From Cardinalis cardinalis (taxonomy: Eukaryota > Chordata > Aves > Passeriformes > Cardinalidae), in assembly GCA_014549065.1 (NCBI GenBank), contig JACDOX010000018.1, positions 3,086,311 through 3,150,310 on the forward strand: a stretch of DNA of 64,000 bases, read 5' to 3'. The notes below the pieces were generated by a model. It was not told the origin of the DNA. It did no database searches and saw nothing but the letters and a program-made list of their open reading frames with translations. Positions 27,001 to 42,000 of this stretch are shown piece by piece (the stretch's first letter is position 1; each line of letters starts with the position of its first letter). Position numbers and translations under genes: made by a program.

Positions 27001-30000
27001 AAATTTGCAATAATTACAAAGTATTATAAAAGAAGGGTAATGGTTGACATTCTACAAAATTAAAAGCATGCAAATCTACTTGCTAGACAAGGCAGTAAGA
27101 TATGATGAGATCTTCGGCAATTAACTGGCTCCCAACCCCCCCAAAGGTAAGTAAGAGGTGTACCTGAAGAGCAGGGGAGAAGAAGATCCATAACAACTGA
27201 ATCTGCTCCTTTAGTGTAAACATTTATTTCATCTGTGAGAGGATGCCTGACCACTACTGACATCCTCTTCCTGACGGAATCAAAGCCCAATGTATGTAAT
27301 ACTTCAAAATTTAAGGTTCCCAGGTGAGGTAGCTCCACTGATACCTGGTCAGACAGCCTTCCAACCAGAGAACAGTTATATGCCCTCGCTGCATAGACGA
27401 GAGCAGCTTCATCAGGACTCTCTGCTTCATAACGGAGTTCTCCTTCCTCAGGTGCACCACCCACAGCCGTCCTGCCTTGCTGGGAGCTGTAGCCATTGTT
27501 ATTCATCTGTGCAGAGTATGCCAGCTTCTCTTCCAGTTTTAATAAAGTGCTATCCGTAGATGTAGATGAAAGCGTGCTCAGACCAAATCTGTGCATTGAT
27601 TTGCTTGTAGCTAGACTAGAGGAGCTGCTGCTGTTAGATCCAGAGGTCAAGCGACTTGGAGTGAATCTTCGTATGAAGTCCTCAATGGTTTTTACTGGAG
27701 ATTTTAGCTCAAATCGGTCTCTAACCTTCAGATGAAGAAAACCCACCAATGAACAAATGCCAAAGAAAAGTTGAACAAGAATTCTGACACTGATAGTCAG
27801 TCTAAGCANCTCCAACTAAAAAGTAAAATTTCTTTGAGGGCAAAAAGTAATGGTATTTGTATTTTGACAAGGGGAAGTAAATGGACAACACTGACTTAAC
27901 AACAACAAAAAAACTCACTAGAACTTCAGAGTTANACCTGTGTATGAAAGCACATATGTTTGTATTTGTCCTGGTCAAACCATGACAGTATTAAAACAGT
28001 TTTTTCTTCTTTCACCTCTTCAGATATGACTAATAGATAGTCTATCAACGTTGCACCATCACCATCAGCAGTGCATACTAGAAGCTACAATTAGTATGAA
28101 CTTGTCATCCCTCATGCATATTCAGTGAAGGCAGTGAAAAAAAAGTTAATGCAGTATTTTTCTATTGAGAAGGGTGGTATCTTGTAGAAGTAAAGTTTAA
28201 TGAGAACATGCCAACGTTGAAAATATTCTCAAAAGACACATGTTGCGACAAGTAATTTCCCCCATCGCTTTCAGCATTGAAGCATTTTGCTTCAGACTTG
28301 CCATTCATCTCAGTTCACACAAATCTGTTCTAAAGATACAGTAGCAACACTAGTAATAGCATATTCATAGTAATATATATTATATTATTGTATAACAGCG
28401 TAGCATTCCTGAAACGGCCGAACTGAGCATTATCCAAATGCTTCCTTGGCACAAAACCACATCATTTTGCAGACTAGTTCACTTTTTATTCCAATCTGGA
28501 ACAGAAGCAAAGCGCAGAATTTTCTCCAGAATGGAAATTCCAGCTGCTGGCGAGCTTTAATATTACATTCCATTATAGTTTTGTCTTACAGATCATCTTG
28601 GGAATGCATTCTTGAAATTCTCATTCATCAATTACACTAGTTAAAGGCCAATTTAAGCACTAACTATCATTATTTCTCATAATGAGCTTAAGATGCATCT
28701 TTTATGTAATTTTAAAGTTTTAAGTGATGTTTTTCAAGTGTATTTCTCTTTTTAAACTTTTAAAAAATGTCTCATCCTTTTCTTAATTTAACCCATATTT
28801 ATGAAATATTTATTCACTGGCAGCTTATATCCCTTTCTGGTAAGTTTTGCACATTTACAAATTAGTTTCCCCACATGCTTACATATTTATGCTTATTAAA
28901 TGAATAAATTACAGTACAAGAAATCTGGAGAGTTTCAGAGGTATCTTGAAATNGTCAATGAAAGAATATCTTGTCATGGAGGCAAGTGAAATAGCTGATA
29001 CACTCCATTCAGCTAATGCATTATTAAACTCACTCAGTTCTACAAGTCATCACAACTCTAGCTGTTTCTCACTATGACAGGAGGTTTTCATTTCCCTAGC
29101 TTACCAGATAATTTAGTATCAAGGCAAAAGAAGCCTGAACTCTCTTCTCCTTTTTCTTTAACTTACCTTCTGTCGGGGCTGATTAGGGGCAGTAACCACA
29201 ACTGTGTTACAAATAGTCAAAGCTATGAAGAAGTCGAAAACATCGCATAGTTCCGGACTCAGGTGGGATAATGGCTGCTCGTGGCTCCTCATGACCTCCA
29301 GATGCTTTGCACATTCATTCACCTTTTCTAACAACCTGGGGTCAGGTGTGATGTCCTTCTCCTAGTAACAAATACCAGTGATTAATATCTGTGCTTCTAC
29401 ATTTCCAAAGCAGCAACATGCAATTAAAGCAGTGTCAACATCAAGAGTTTTGGGGTNGCCTTACACCACAGAGTAGAGGTGGAGAGAACTGTAACACACC
29501 CATTCTAGACAATAAACAGTTAACAATGAGCCTACTGGTAGAAATGATGTGAAATATTTATAACAGCAATATTTATCTACTTTGGAGGTAGTGGAAAGGA
29601 GGAGAGCTACATCCTAATTTTCCTCCCTCTTTCCTGTTTAATTCAAGACATTTATTATCTAATANTAAAGTATGGTAAACTGCAGAGACCAGAGGTGTGG
29701 AAAAAACAGACAGCAATGACATTTAAAGTTTGGCTTTACATCAGCACAAGAAAATGAAACCATCTTCAATTGTTTCTTAGAGAACAACCATCCACACATT
29801 TGAAGTTAATTCATGAGGTTTTTTTACACTGAAACATTGAGCTCTTTCAAGTCTATTTCATCAGTATTTTCCACTTATTTAATATAATTCTTGTCACAGC
29901 AAACTCCAGTATTTTGCAACACAGAGGGAGGCAAGGATACAAAAGATTAAAAGATAAACTGATCTAAGCCTCTTTTCTCAATAGAATATTATCTCTTGAT

Positions 30001-33000
30001 GCTCAGCAGCTGATGAATATGAGAAACCAAAGAACTCCACGTATAAAATCTGCAGCTTGGAATTTTATCAAAAGAGCTTACTCTTCTTGAATGAAATCAA
30101 GAAATTCTACCAGTGCAAAAAGCATCTTTCTTTGTCTATATTTGTAATTTGCTTTAAGGGTGAATTTTTGTCAACAGTGCAACAATGCAAAACCCCTGAA
30201 TAGACACAACTTGGCTCCCCTCTCCTCTTATTACCATTTAGCTGATGTAAAACTTACAGAGAGTCAAAGCAGTACAAAATAAACCAAATGAAGGACATAT
30301 GTAAGGACATAAAGTCACCAACATTTTGAAATGTAAAGATGTTTAGTTTTTAAAATACAACACATGCAGTCAACNGATAACTACTGAAACACACTAAAAA
30401 CTATGCTATGGTGTCAAAGAATTGTAATACATGGTGTCCACCCCAGCACTTGATAGTTTTAAAATCCTCTGACAAAAGAGAAAAGAATTTGCATGTGCAG
30501 GACAATTCAAGTCCTTGACCTCAATGCTATTCTCAGGTTCTGCAGATGAAGAAATANATTTTCTTTCCAAACTCAAATTATAACTCAAACCAATGTTTCA
30601 GATTGTCTTTACCTTCAGCTTGTTCACACAGACAAGGCATTTTGATAAGATCTATACCAACACTTCATTGTTTTTGTACAAACAGCTGTGACTACAGAAG
30701 GAAAACACCAAGATGAAATCTATAAACAGTCACACAATGTGCTATGGATTTCTTTGCCTTTTCCTTTCCAAGATATGGTTCTATTACAAGATACAAGACA
30801 CTGTGCATTCAGTTCTCATGACTTACCATTGGGCTACTGAATGCAGTGTGCTTCGAGAGTATGCTTGCTCTTTTTGCTTCAGCTCTGCTCCCCGTGCGTC
30901 GGTGGGTTTTGGTGCTCTGGCTCCTGTGAATCACTTTGATGCTCTGATGGCTGCAGATACTGTCCCTCTGGGACAGAGTTCCTCCTTTTGGGNCTGCCTC
31001 TTCTTCTTCTGAATCAGGTTCTTGGTACATTGCTAAGCGTTTGGCTATCAGTAAAAAAAAAAGAGGGACAAATGTTGCATATGTTAAAAGTGACTTANAA
31101 AGAGGGAGAGGGACATGATGACTTTTTTTCAGGTGATCTGATTTTAATATTATGCTGGGCTTTCTCAGTAATAATCTCCATTATCAGGAGATATAGNGTA
31201 GTCTAAATTGAATGGTAGTATCTAATGGAGGATGCAGATAACATAATTAGAAATGTAACAATGCACTGCCTCCCTTATCATCACATTCTCTCTGAAAGGC
31301 AGTTAGACTCTGCAGTAATTCAGTGCATCCCTGAAGACTATTCTCCAGCTCTGCCTGATGAAATCAACCAAATAATTTGGTCTTCATTTGAAATCTGAGT
31401 AGGAAATAAACAATCCAGAAATTTTTCATGACATTTCCAACACAAATTTCAAATTAAGTATTTTCCAGCCAAAATGTCACATCTACTGAGTACCAGTTAC
31501 TGATACCTGAAATGTACCCAGAACAGCNCACCTACAGACCACTACTACCTTTGTTTTACACACAGAGATGAGGTACAGACAGCATTAAATCCTTGCTTAA
31601 GCTCAGGGTCATTTGCTGCAGAGTGGAGACATGAACCCNAATTCTAGCCTAGCGTTAAAACCACTGTGGAGCCTGTCCCTTCTCTGCATGACAGACAGGA
31701 CAATGCAGCATGCAGTATGAAAAGCAGGGGACCTTCACCTACTGCAACACTTGTTCCTATCACCNTCTGCTGCAGTCACCAATTCTTGGTTTACACAGAA
31801 TGAAAGAGTTTTTCCAAATTATATATTTTAGATGAATACTTCCTCAGTGAAGAATCCAACCAAGCCAATTAATGCTAGAAAACAATCCTGGCAGTTGGAT
31901 ATACAGAAATGAAAAAGGAAACAGAAAGCAGAGGTATGAAACAGCTGTGGAATCCTGCCCCTCTAATGACAGGCTGTACAATAGCCTGTTGTACAGGCTA
32001 TTTGCAAAAATATGTACAACATATTTTTTTCATTCCTAAAGACCATGGGCATTTAGTAATCTGGGTGATTCATTAGGCAGGCAAATGCCACTCTAATAGG
32101 TATCTATTTATTTGTTCATTATGTATTCATTGAAAAGTTTTTCATTATGCTTTCAAAATAATCCACACCATACAGTACAAGTTACATACTTGTGGCTCAG
32201 TTTGCTTCGGTTCTCCAGTGTAACAAATTAGATTTTCCTAATAGCAAATGATAAATCACTGGCATGTAAGTTAATTATTCAGGCCTTTAACAAACAAAGA
32301 AATTATTTCAAAATACTTCCTGAGAATAATCTTGCATTATATAGGGTGAGTTTGGCACACGATTGCTTTTAATGTAGCTAGCTTTACAAACAAAGAAAAA
32401 CCCACCCTCACTATCCACTGCAATTTCCAAATATGTTTTAGCTGTCAAAAAGCAGCTGGAGGAGTTGAAAGCAGACCACATACAGTACATTGTGACAGCT
32501 TTATCACTACAGTATCATGCATCAGAGGTTTTATAAACTCCACTTGGGACACATATAGGCTTTATCTGAAACCCAGGAAACAGGAGTTTCTCAGTCCTGG
32601 CTGTCACTGCTTACCTGGTCACTGCTCTAACTCTGTGCCCAAGNATGCAATATCTCCACTGCACTCTGGCTCCTCCTGGCAAAAAATTCAGACCATGGAT
32701 GTAGAATGGACCATAGCACATTTGGAGACTGAAAGGACACACTGCAGTTCACTTCTGCCCAACCGCTTGAACAGAGCCCTGCAGCCCCAGCCCCCGAGGC
32801 TGATGTAGACTAATGGTGAATGACTGGGGAGTCTCCTTCATTAGCATTATTTGGTGGGATACATGTTCCTCTGTGTCATATGGTGGCAAACAGCAACATC
32901 ACCTTCACTGCTGTGTAGGCAGCTGCTCCTTGAGCCACACAGCTCCCAAGAGAACAGCACAGCCCTGCTGCCTTATCATTTCAGGACCTGCCTAGTTCTC

Positions 33001-36000
33001 TGATTTGTATTACAGAACCTACAGGACAGCTCATAGAATAAGGGAGGTCACTGGNCTACTTGGTCCTTCTGTTGTATGGTAATGAGCTGCAAGTAAATTA
33101 AGTTCATTTCACCTCCAAAGGCTGCTTTCTGCAATTTCATGCATGTGCTTTGGGCCAATGCAGTTCTAACTTTTTCTATCACTCTTACCCACTAATTCCC
33201 ACTTTCTTCTGCTCTGTAAGCTTCTGTGTATTTTTCCAGTGGAAATGCAGATCCCTATAGTGTGAATTTAATTCAACTGACTATAGGTTTGTCTGTATCA
33301 GAAGCAGTCTACACTGAGGGCCCAAACTGAACTGCAGCACCTACTAAGCAGAGAGCCAGGTCCTGGATCAAGAGGAGAGGCAGACTGTGCCAGACTGCTC
33401 ACTGCTCAGGAAGGGAGGAAGGAGCCATGTGGATATCACAGTATGTTAATTTAAGATGATGCCTCAAGAACCAGAATGGAGCATCACACTTAAGAGCTTC
33501 TGTCCTTCTCTCCACTGGGGAGGTATGATGGAGCGCAAACCCCAGGATAAGACCTGTGTGAGGGCAGTGCCCAGTCAGACAGAGCAACCTCTGCCTTCAT
33601 GATCTTCTGCAGGCTTCTTGCTACATGCTGCTTAACCTCAGGCTGAAAAACCATTGCTCAAGATGACACAGCAGAAAGGCTTTCCACAGTTTATCAACAT
33701 TTAAGATTTAAATCAATTGTAAGAAAAACATTTTTGTGGCTCACTTTCTCTAGAGNCCTCAGCAGCAAAACCAGCCTCAAGCAGAGCTGGTGCCGCATAT
33801 GGACATGGGCACTCTCAGGAAAAGCATAAGAAAAGTTTGGATTTGCCACAGGGATAATATTTTCACCATAGATGCTGGACATTTGAATGCTAGACATAAA
33901 TCTGAGTTGCTTCTTCCCATAACAGGTAACATCCCTTGACAGGGAAAGGGTTGTTACAACTACTTCAGCTTTGCAAAATGTGCCACTTAGTTGGTGCAAC
34001 TCCTTTCCAAGCAGAGGTTTTTTTAAAAGGATACATTTTCTTTAATAATCACACCTACTTTAGGTTTCTGCTCTGAAAATATGTCTTGAGATATAAGACC
34101 TCAAAGATCCTGAACTGAATATAATTTTATTCCCTGTATAAAAACCCTATGTTTAGGCAGAGAATGCATTTCATGTAAAATACAGTTATACCCGCATAGC
34201 ATATCTCTGGATTCCTCATTGCTCTTTCTTCTTTCTTGCATTACATCTAAACATATTTTGTTTATTCAACATAGCAAAAGCTGTTTCCTAATGCAGCAGT
34301 TTATTTGTTAGTGTTACACTGATAGTGTGGTTCTTTTTAGTCTCTATAATAATAGCTATCTCTTGCTCCCTATACAGGTTTTAGTGTAACACATCCATTT
34401 AATTGTCCTTGCCTCTGAGAAAAAGGAGGAAAAGGGAAAATAGGAACAAGACTAGAATCTCATTTAACCAAATAAAATGCAATTCTTTTGATACAAATGG
34501 TGTTATTTCAGTTTATACCAAGGGAAACCTGACAGCAACAACAAAAAACAAGCCTGAGTACCTTTCAACATTTTCTCAAGTGCAGTCTTACACACTATGC
34601 AGCAAGAATTAAAGAGTTTAAAGAAATAATGAAACACAGTTCAATCGTTCTGCTATGGCTAAGGTTCACACTGCTTCAGCTGTGCAGTGCGNGCCTCCCT
34701 GGGAACATGCTGTTCTCTCCACCCACTCAGCTCCCTCCAATTGAGAACCTTTTCCTGTGAACATTATAACCTGAGAGNCATTGTTGTGGGATACTTTTCA
34801 GTTTCAGCACTAAAAATTTATGGCCTTGATCTTTTTTTCTATCCAGTTTCTTATTAAGGGCAAAGACACAAACAACTTCAGTAATACAGCAATGCAATTT
34901 ATGAAAGTCAGATTGCACTATCCTGTACTCCACTTTATATTTATGACACAAAGAAGAAACAACAGTTAATACTTATTCCATTAACCTTCTTTTATCTTTC
35001 ATAAGACTGCAGAAGCTATAAATAAAACTCCTGTAATAGCTGCCAAGTATTGAGAAGATAAATTCGTTTATTTTAAAAATACTTTTCTTTAATTTCATTT
35101 TGATTTTGGGTTTTTTTTCTGTTTNACCTTTCATACCATATATGCTCTATGACAAGGAGTCCATTTCTCAGGCTGACAGAGACTGTTGCCACACAGCCAG
35201 ATGTTCCACTGACTTGAAATGTGAGATTGGGAACCTGTAAAGAATTTCCCTTCAAGCAATATGAAACTGCAGACCCCTCAAGCCAGAATCCTTAAGCTGT
35301 CTCATTGTGCGGGCACTATTTCACCATGGAAAAATTCNATTTTGCTTCAAACCAGTCAATAAGGCTGCTACTGAACTGTCACTAAGTAAATCTGGATGTG
35401 CAGCACTTACACCATCACACCACTTTATTTCTTTATTATTTTATAAGTGCAAGTTTATTTCACTCTGAAGTGCACTCTAGTGCCTACATAAAGAGACAAG
35501 CAGCAAGAATGCTATAAATTTGTACAANTTGGCTAACATAATCTTAATTTACTTTGCAAGAACTTGCCCATAAGAGCAAGCCTTGAGATAAGAAACCACC
35601 AAGATGTCCCTTCCTCTAACCTTTTGACATCCTCAGGGGCTTAATAACCTTAAGTCCTTTATTAAGAATCCTTTACTCAGAAACTGAGATGATTCCTATC
35701 TTTCTTGAGATTTTTTCAGAGAAATTGTGAGTGTAGGTATATGGTTAGAGAGAAGTAGTACTTGTTTCTAGGGATGAGTTTTTCTGTCTTTTATAGGATT
35801 TAAAATGGGGCACTCACTTCCTATATATTGAGTTCTACATCCACTCATACTGGCTCTCTCCTTGGTTACCAATTAGAAATTTTCAAAAAAGCAGTACGAA
35901 AGGTAAACTACAAAAAAGCTACACAAAATGCCTGAAGCACCCAGTTCTGCTAAAGATTTTCAGCTTTCCAGGAAAGGCTAGATGGACTATCCTGGTTTCT

Positions 36001-39000
36001 GAAGCTCATCAGATTTTAAAGGTGGCAGATGAGAAATCCCTTTGGAAACAACCACTGCATTTATCGAAAAGGTTTTTCAATTTCTATGCCTTAAAAAAAA
36101 AAGTAATTCTCTAATATGGCTGGACTATTCAGGATATGTTCTCACGACTGCACACAAAAAGAGTAAGAAAATTCTACTACAAAACAGCCCCTTGAACTAG
36201 AAAATATTTTTTTTGACATAATGGATTTTGCTGTAAAAATTAGTTGCTAGCCAACCTTCATCAAGAAAAACTGGACAGTAGAAAGAAACTCATTCTCTCT
36301 CAGATTTAGTGTTTAAGAAACTTTGTTAAACAAGAGAAAATCACTGAGGTTTTTATCATCTACCTTCACTTCCATAAACTTCTCTTATTCTTNTTGTCTA
36401 CAGTTTTTTTCAGTCATTGGAAGGAAAGGGGGAGGAATTCAAAGAATGAAAAATTCAGATTTTTCAGATTTGTGTGGTTGTATTCANGGAGATTGAATTT
36501 GTGTTTTGTCAACAGCTTCATACAATGGGTAGCTAAAACCAGAAAAACAGAGATCACATCCCATAGGCAAGAGGGTGATTAACGCAGCATTGGGAAAACA
36601 ACTACGACAAATGTCAGGCCAAGACCATCTGGTTGTAGCTAAATCATGTAAGGACTTTCAGAAGCACAGTGGGGGTTTGGGCATCTACTGTCTTTGGGAT
36701 TAGCAGGCAAACTTGGGGCATGGCCAGTTCTAAGAATTGTTAGGAGCTGTCTCCTAGCCTGAATGAAGAGCACTGGTATGGCCATACAATTTGACATATA
36801 GGGAAACAACACATTTTCTCTTTTTTCTTTTTTTTTGTGCTAACATTCTTTTGGGCTAGAAGGTGCTACTGATTGGAAGAGTGATTCTGGGATTTAAGCA
36901 GAGTATAGTGCCAATGGGTATTCTGTAAATACCCAAGACACTTATGAATGGGACAATCATTCTTCTACATGGAGTGGTCCATGGCATACCCTGCTCCTAA
37001 ATTAACACTCTGCCAGCCAAGAAGAACCTTTGGAGAAGATAATAGTCATACAGACATGAGGTGGGAATTCTCTTTGTCTGTACAGAGAATTGTACACCAC
37101 ATATTAGAGAACCATCATAGATGTCTAAAAAAATCTGAAAAACTACATCCCACAAATGTTTAATTTTCTTCAGTAACTGTAATCTTATCAGATTACTATC
37201 CTCCATGCAAATATCAGCAATTAGGTAACTAGTATCCCATCCTTGTCAATATAGTCTCCANAGGATCTAAATGTGCAGTGCAAATTCTCATAGTTTGATC
37301 CAAATCAGTGCATAATCCACCATCAAAATACTGTAAATGACCTCAGCAGTGATGAGTCTTTCACAGTGCTTCCATCATGGAACTATTATTATGTATGCTA
37401 CATTCCTGGATTCCTCTTCAGTGCTAAGCTTTTGCATAGCAGAACCTATGAGTAATACTTNGTACTACCTCCAGCTGATTCTGTCCCACACTAGTGCAAT
37501 TTATTGCCCTCTATTATTTATGCTTTTGTCACCTCTTGTCTAGACCACAACAATGCAATACTCCTAGGCAAAGCGCCATCCACTAGTCATAAGAAANTTG
37601 GAGCTTATAGAGAATTCTGGAGGAAAATGTTTTCTCCAGAACATTCATGAAAACTTGCTTCCCATACCTAAAAATGTATTAAGTCTCACTCGGGGTTTCT
37701 GTTTTTATGTTAAAGCATGTAATAATTGCTTCAACCCTGCACAAGGTCTGCATAAACCTCTGTGAGGAAAATCATAATTAACACGTCCATGTCTGATGCA
37801 AAACAGAACTCTCCCTCATAATCATAAAGCTCACCTTTCACCTGGGGAATTTATACAGCTTTNTGGTATGAATTTCCAAGGGAAAAAAGGATAGTCCCAT
37901 GACTCAAGAAAAAGACATGCTGCCTCAAGTATGCCAAACTGAACACAGCATAGCATACACCTTTGAAGTAGCTCCCAAATCCCCAAAGTTGTGTACTGCA
38001 TGTGTAGGGAGAGGAAGAAGAGGAAAGATCAATCTACATGTCAGGGAACTCATGTGCATTGCTTAACGTACTTCCTGAGTGCAGGAACTGAGATATGACA
38101 ATGTCAAATGCAGTACAGTAACAGGTAGAACAGAAAAAAAATGGGATAATTTCTCATAACTCTGAATAAATTTTAGGAAGAAGAGCTTATAAAGCAGCAT
38201 AGAGAAAATTTATGATGGCTATTCACAATCTGTTGGTTGAGTAATTAACAGATATGCAGTAGTCCTAGATTATGCAGAAAAAAATGATTTAAAAGAGAAT
38301 AAGAGTTCAAAAGTTTGGAAATTTCAGACCTCAGTTTGCCAGTGTAGACATAACTCTCCTGGCTCTGTGTGTGTGCATGGCTTAGCCCAAGAATATAGGG
38401 CCTCCAACTGACATCAGTGGAAAACTTGCCAGAAAATCTTGCCATGGGAAAAAAGTCTGCTACATCTTAACCTTGTTCTTGGATATGGCTGAATGGTGCT
38501 ATTATAACTGAAATTTCTCTCCTAAAATTTATGCCTGAGGCAAACATCTGGCATGACAAATTTGAAAGAATAGTTTAAAATTTTGTCCAGTTATCCACAA
38601 CTGAAAATAGGATCTAATCATGAGTAGGGTCAAGCAACTGGAATGACAGGCATTGCTACCCCACCGTAGCAGAATAACAACTTAAATGAAAAAGCTCAGA
38701 GCAAGGTTATTTCAATCCTTAGACATCTACTTTTACAGTGCAAAATTACCTGTTATTGGCAGCTTTTGCATCTTGATCCATGTACACTAATTTTAAATTA
38801 ACTTCTTCATATAAAGTGCTACTCAAAGTTTGATTCCAAGAAATAAAGCACTGTGTATGAAAAAAATACTTGGATATGTGAAGATGTAGTGTCATCTTTG
38901 AAACAGATCAAAAAAGGCAAATGCATTTTACTTGATTTTCTAGCATATATGGCAGACTCAGATCACCCCCTAAGTGAAAGATTTTAGAATTTTCTATTTC

Positions 39001-42000
39001 ACTAAGTCTTCAGCAAAACCTGAGGTGCAGAGCAGGATGGCATCAGTTATAATGTATGCAGGAAGTTCAGATACTCTGGTATAAGACACAGAAAAGTGGC
39101 TGACAAATAATTTGCAAGTAAGCACACAGCAATGAAATGTTGTTGATGCACACCCTAAAACCAGAAAGAGCTGTAACAGACATTTTATCATATCTAAACA
39201 AGAAGGCTTCAGCAGCAGAAAAGATAACAGATGGTTATAAAATCAAATTGCAGAATAGAGTTAACAAAATACTTGAATGAAGAATAGCATTTATTGTGGT
39301 ATTTATACTGATTATAGAGAACAAAATAAATAGAAATTACCGCAATTGATATAGAGAATTACTGAGAAAGACCAATTTTCCTTAGAGGGAAAACAACAAA
39401 AGAATAAAATGCTATGTAAATATTCTGTGTCAATTTAAAAATTATATTAGTCAGAAATTTATACTGACTGGAGTTACAATGAAGCCCAAACAAAGTCATA
39501 GGTGAAAAGAAGGACTGAAAAAAATCAATCAGTGTATGTATCTGACACTTTTGCTTGTAGTGACATTCACTCTGTTTTCATTAACTTTTATATTGTAATA
39601 TGAAATCATAAGAGGAAAGCATGCACAACGATAGATTTCTGTTAAATTCACTACATCTGAAGAAAAAAGATCTGAACATTTAACATTCAAACGTAAGGGC
39701 CTGAGTTCCGCTGACAAATCATCTGATGACACCAAGGTCATAAAAATACCTTTTCTGTACTGTTTTAATTGGCAATAACATCATCCTTTAGAGGAACAGA
39801 ATACACTCTGAAATTAGTATAAACAAGCAAACAATCAATAGAAGAGAATAAGCAGAAAGGAATGAATAATCAGAGTGTCACAAGCAGATTTAGGAATGCG
39901 GTAACATTCTCTAAGTTCTTAATTCTCTTCTCTTTCTTACCTACTGTACAGAGGTAAGAATGTCACAGGTTCTCTTTAAGTCCTTTCCATAACACTTGTA
40001 ACACTACTCAAAGGTCTAGTTTCTCGAAGAAAAAAGTGCCTTAAATGTAAGGTCTCAGTACTACTTTAAAGTAGGAGAAAAAAAAGAACAATCCACCACC
40101 TCAAAATATCTTTTTCCTGTTTAAGATCTTGTCATCTTTCTAAAGCATGTTTTAGAGTTCCCAGTCTATGTTGACTCTTTTTCTTATTCTGTATCTTATT
40201 TGTAAGCTGAAATTCTCTAGTGTTCTTTGAGAAAACTTCCTAATCAGAGATCTTTATGTGTTGTGAAGAATAATAAACGTATTTTTTGCAAACGCGAATA
40301 TTGTAGCTGTCAATATTTTCCTGCATACAGAATATGATTTGAAGAGTTAAGATCTGTTCTTTCAAAAATTATAATGATAGTATGTTACAGAAAAATAACA
40401 CAAACTACAAACATCATAAAATAGGAAATTATAATTTTAAAAGGATGAAGAAATAACACAGGAATGACAGCTCTCACATTGCCTTGTGAAAAACAGTAAT
40501 CTTTTACTGTTTTAAGAGGCTGATACTTGAATGTGGATATTCTCTTCACTGCAGTGTTCACAGAGAAAACATACCTGACACAGACACTTTTCACACAGGA
40601 GCACTGGAAAGACTCTGACAAAAGTAACATAAAATATGCAATTCTATCCAATTATGTTTCTTTTTAATATGAAAACTGGTATCTTTGTCTGCATTTATTT
40701 CTCAGTACAAAAGGATAATCTCATTGCAGGTATTCAATCAGATACTAATCTGGCTGTATGCTTTAAAGCGTTATTTTACACTGTAAACTTACACCAAAGA
40801 AGTGAGATAGCAGCAGCACTATTCAATTTTCGTACATCAGCCATGGACTCAAGTGCTTTATTACAGCAGGAGCTAAAGCCAGAAGCTTTAAATACCTTGA
40901 CAACATACTGTAGATATTACAGAACACAGCGGTAAGATTGTCATTGCTAGCTGAACACAGTCATCGAATAACACTGATCTGAAAGCAGCCGTTAAATTTC
41001 TTTTGTTTTCCTTTTTGATTTAAGATTACAGCAACTTTAATGACTACTTCAGTTTGCCCAAAGTACAACTGTTAGATAGAAAACATGACCATGAGCCTAC
41101 CGTTATCATCATGGGAATACTCTATTCCAGAAACAGTACATCTTCGGAAAACCATCTTGTTTTCAGTTAGTGTCCCAGTCTTGTCTGAAAAGATAAACTG
41201 CACCTGACCCAAGTCTTCTGTGATATTTAAAGCTCGGCACTGCAGTTGAGAGTCTGTTTCTTCATCATATAAATCTTTATCTTGATGAATAAAATATACT
41301 TGGCAGATTTTAACTATTTCAATAGATACATACAAAGAAATTGGAATCAGAACCTAGAGTACACAAAAGGAAAGAATTAGGAGAAAACAGAAGCAAGAAC
41401 ACCATTATTAAAGCTAATTAATTTGGTACTAGACTGGAACATAAAGAGGCTATGTACTTTAAACATTTATTCTAAAATTATTATCTAGTTTAAAGAGTTT
41501 ATTTATTGTGTTAGATGAGGAAAACCTATGGTGAATTGCAGAGCTGGAATGCATTATTATGTTTAGAAAACTGATTATCAAAATATAGACAGAAGCAAAT
41601 ATTTCTTAGGCTAACAAGCTGAGCTTTAAACTAGCTGGGGAGAAATAGAAAAAAAAAATCCCAACCCAAATCAGACCATACAATCAGAATACTGTAGATG
41701 TGAAAGGACTGAATAAAATTGTTCTGCATGAACAGACTGTTTACAAATTCACTTTGCAGGAATATAAGAAACAAAATGAGAAATGTTAATCCCTCCATAG
41801 GAACAATATCTTTGGCCTTGACTTTTGTACTGCAAATTATTTGAATGAAGATCACATTTTAAAAGTGCTGAAGAAGGAGAGATGAAAAAATTTTCAACTG
41901 TTTCTTGAGGATTGTCAAAACTACATAAAATATCTAATCTGTACATGAGTTTTTCTCTTCAGGTTTTTTTCAGGATAGAAATTCCTGACTGCATACATTG

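Larger units (their letters stand above)
31045..41100 (-). other. ATP10A: Intron 7
   Basis: At 10.1 kb this is the largest complete intron in the window. It holds a MIR-like SINE relic near 31545-31675 and a 9-bp hairpin at 31980-32002. The remainder is unassigned AT-rich sequence with no exon-like open frame carrying family motifs. Confidence 0.8.

Noticed and set aside
33005..33060. Possible CR1 tail (CATAGAATAAGGGAGGTCACTGG)
   Set aside because: Only a short similarity to the CR1 terminus with no upstream CR1 sequence; not supportable.
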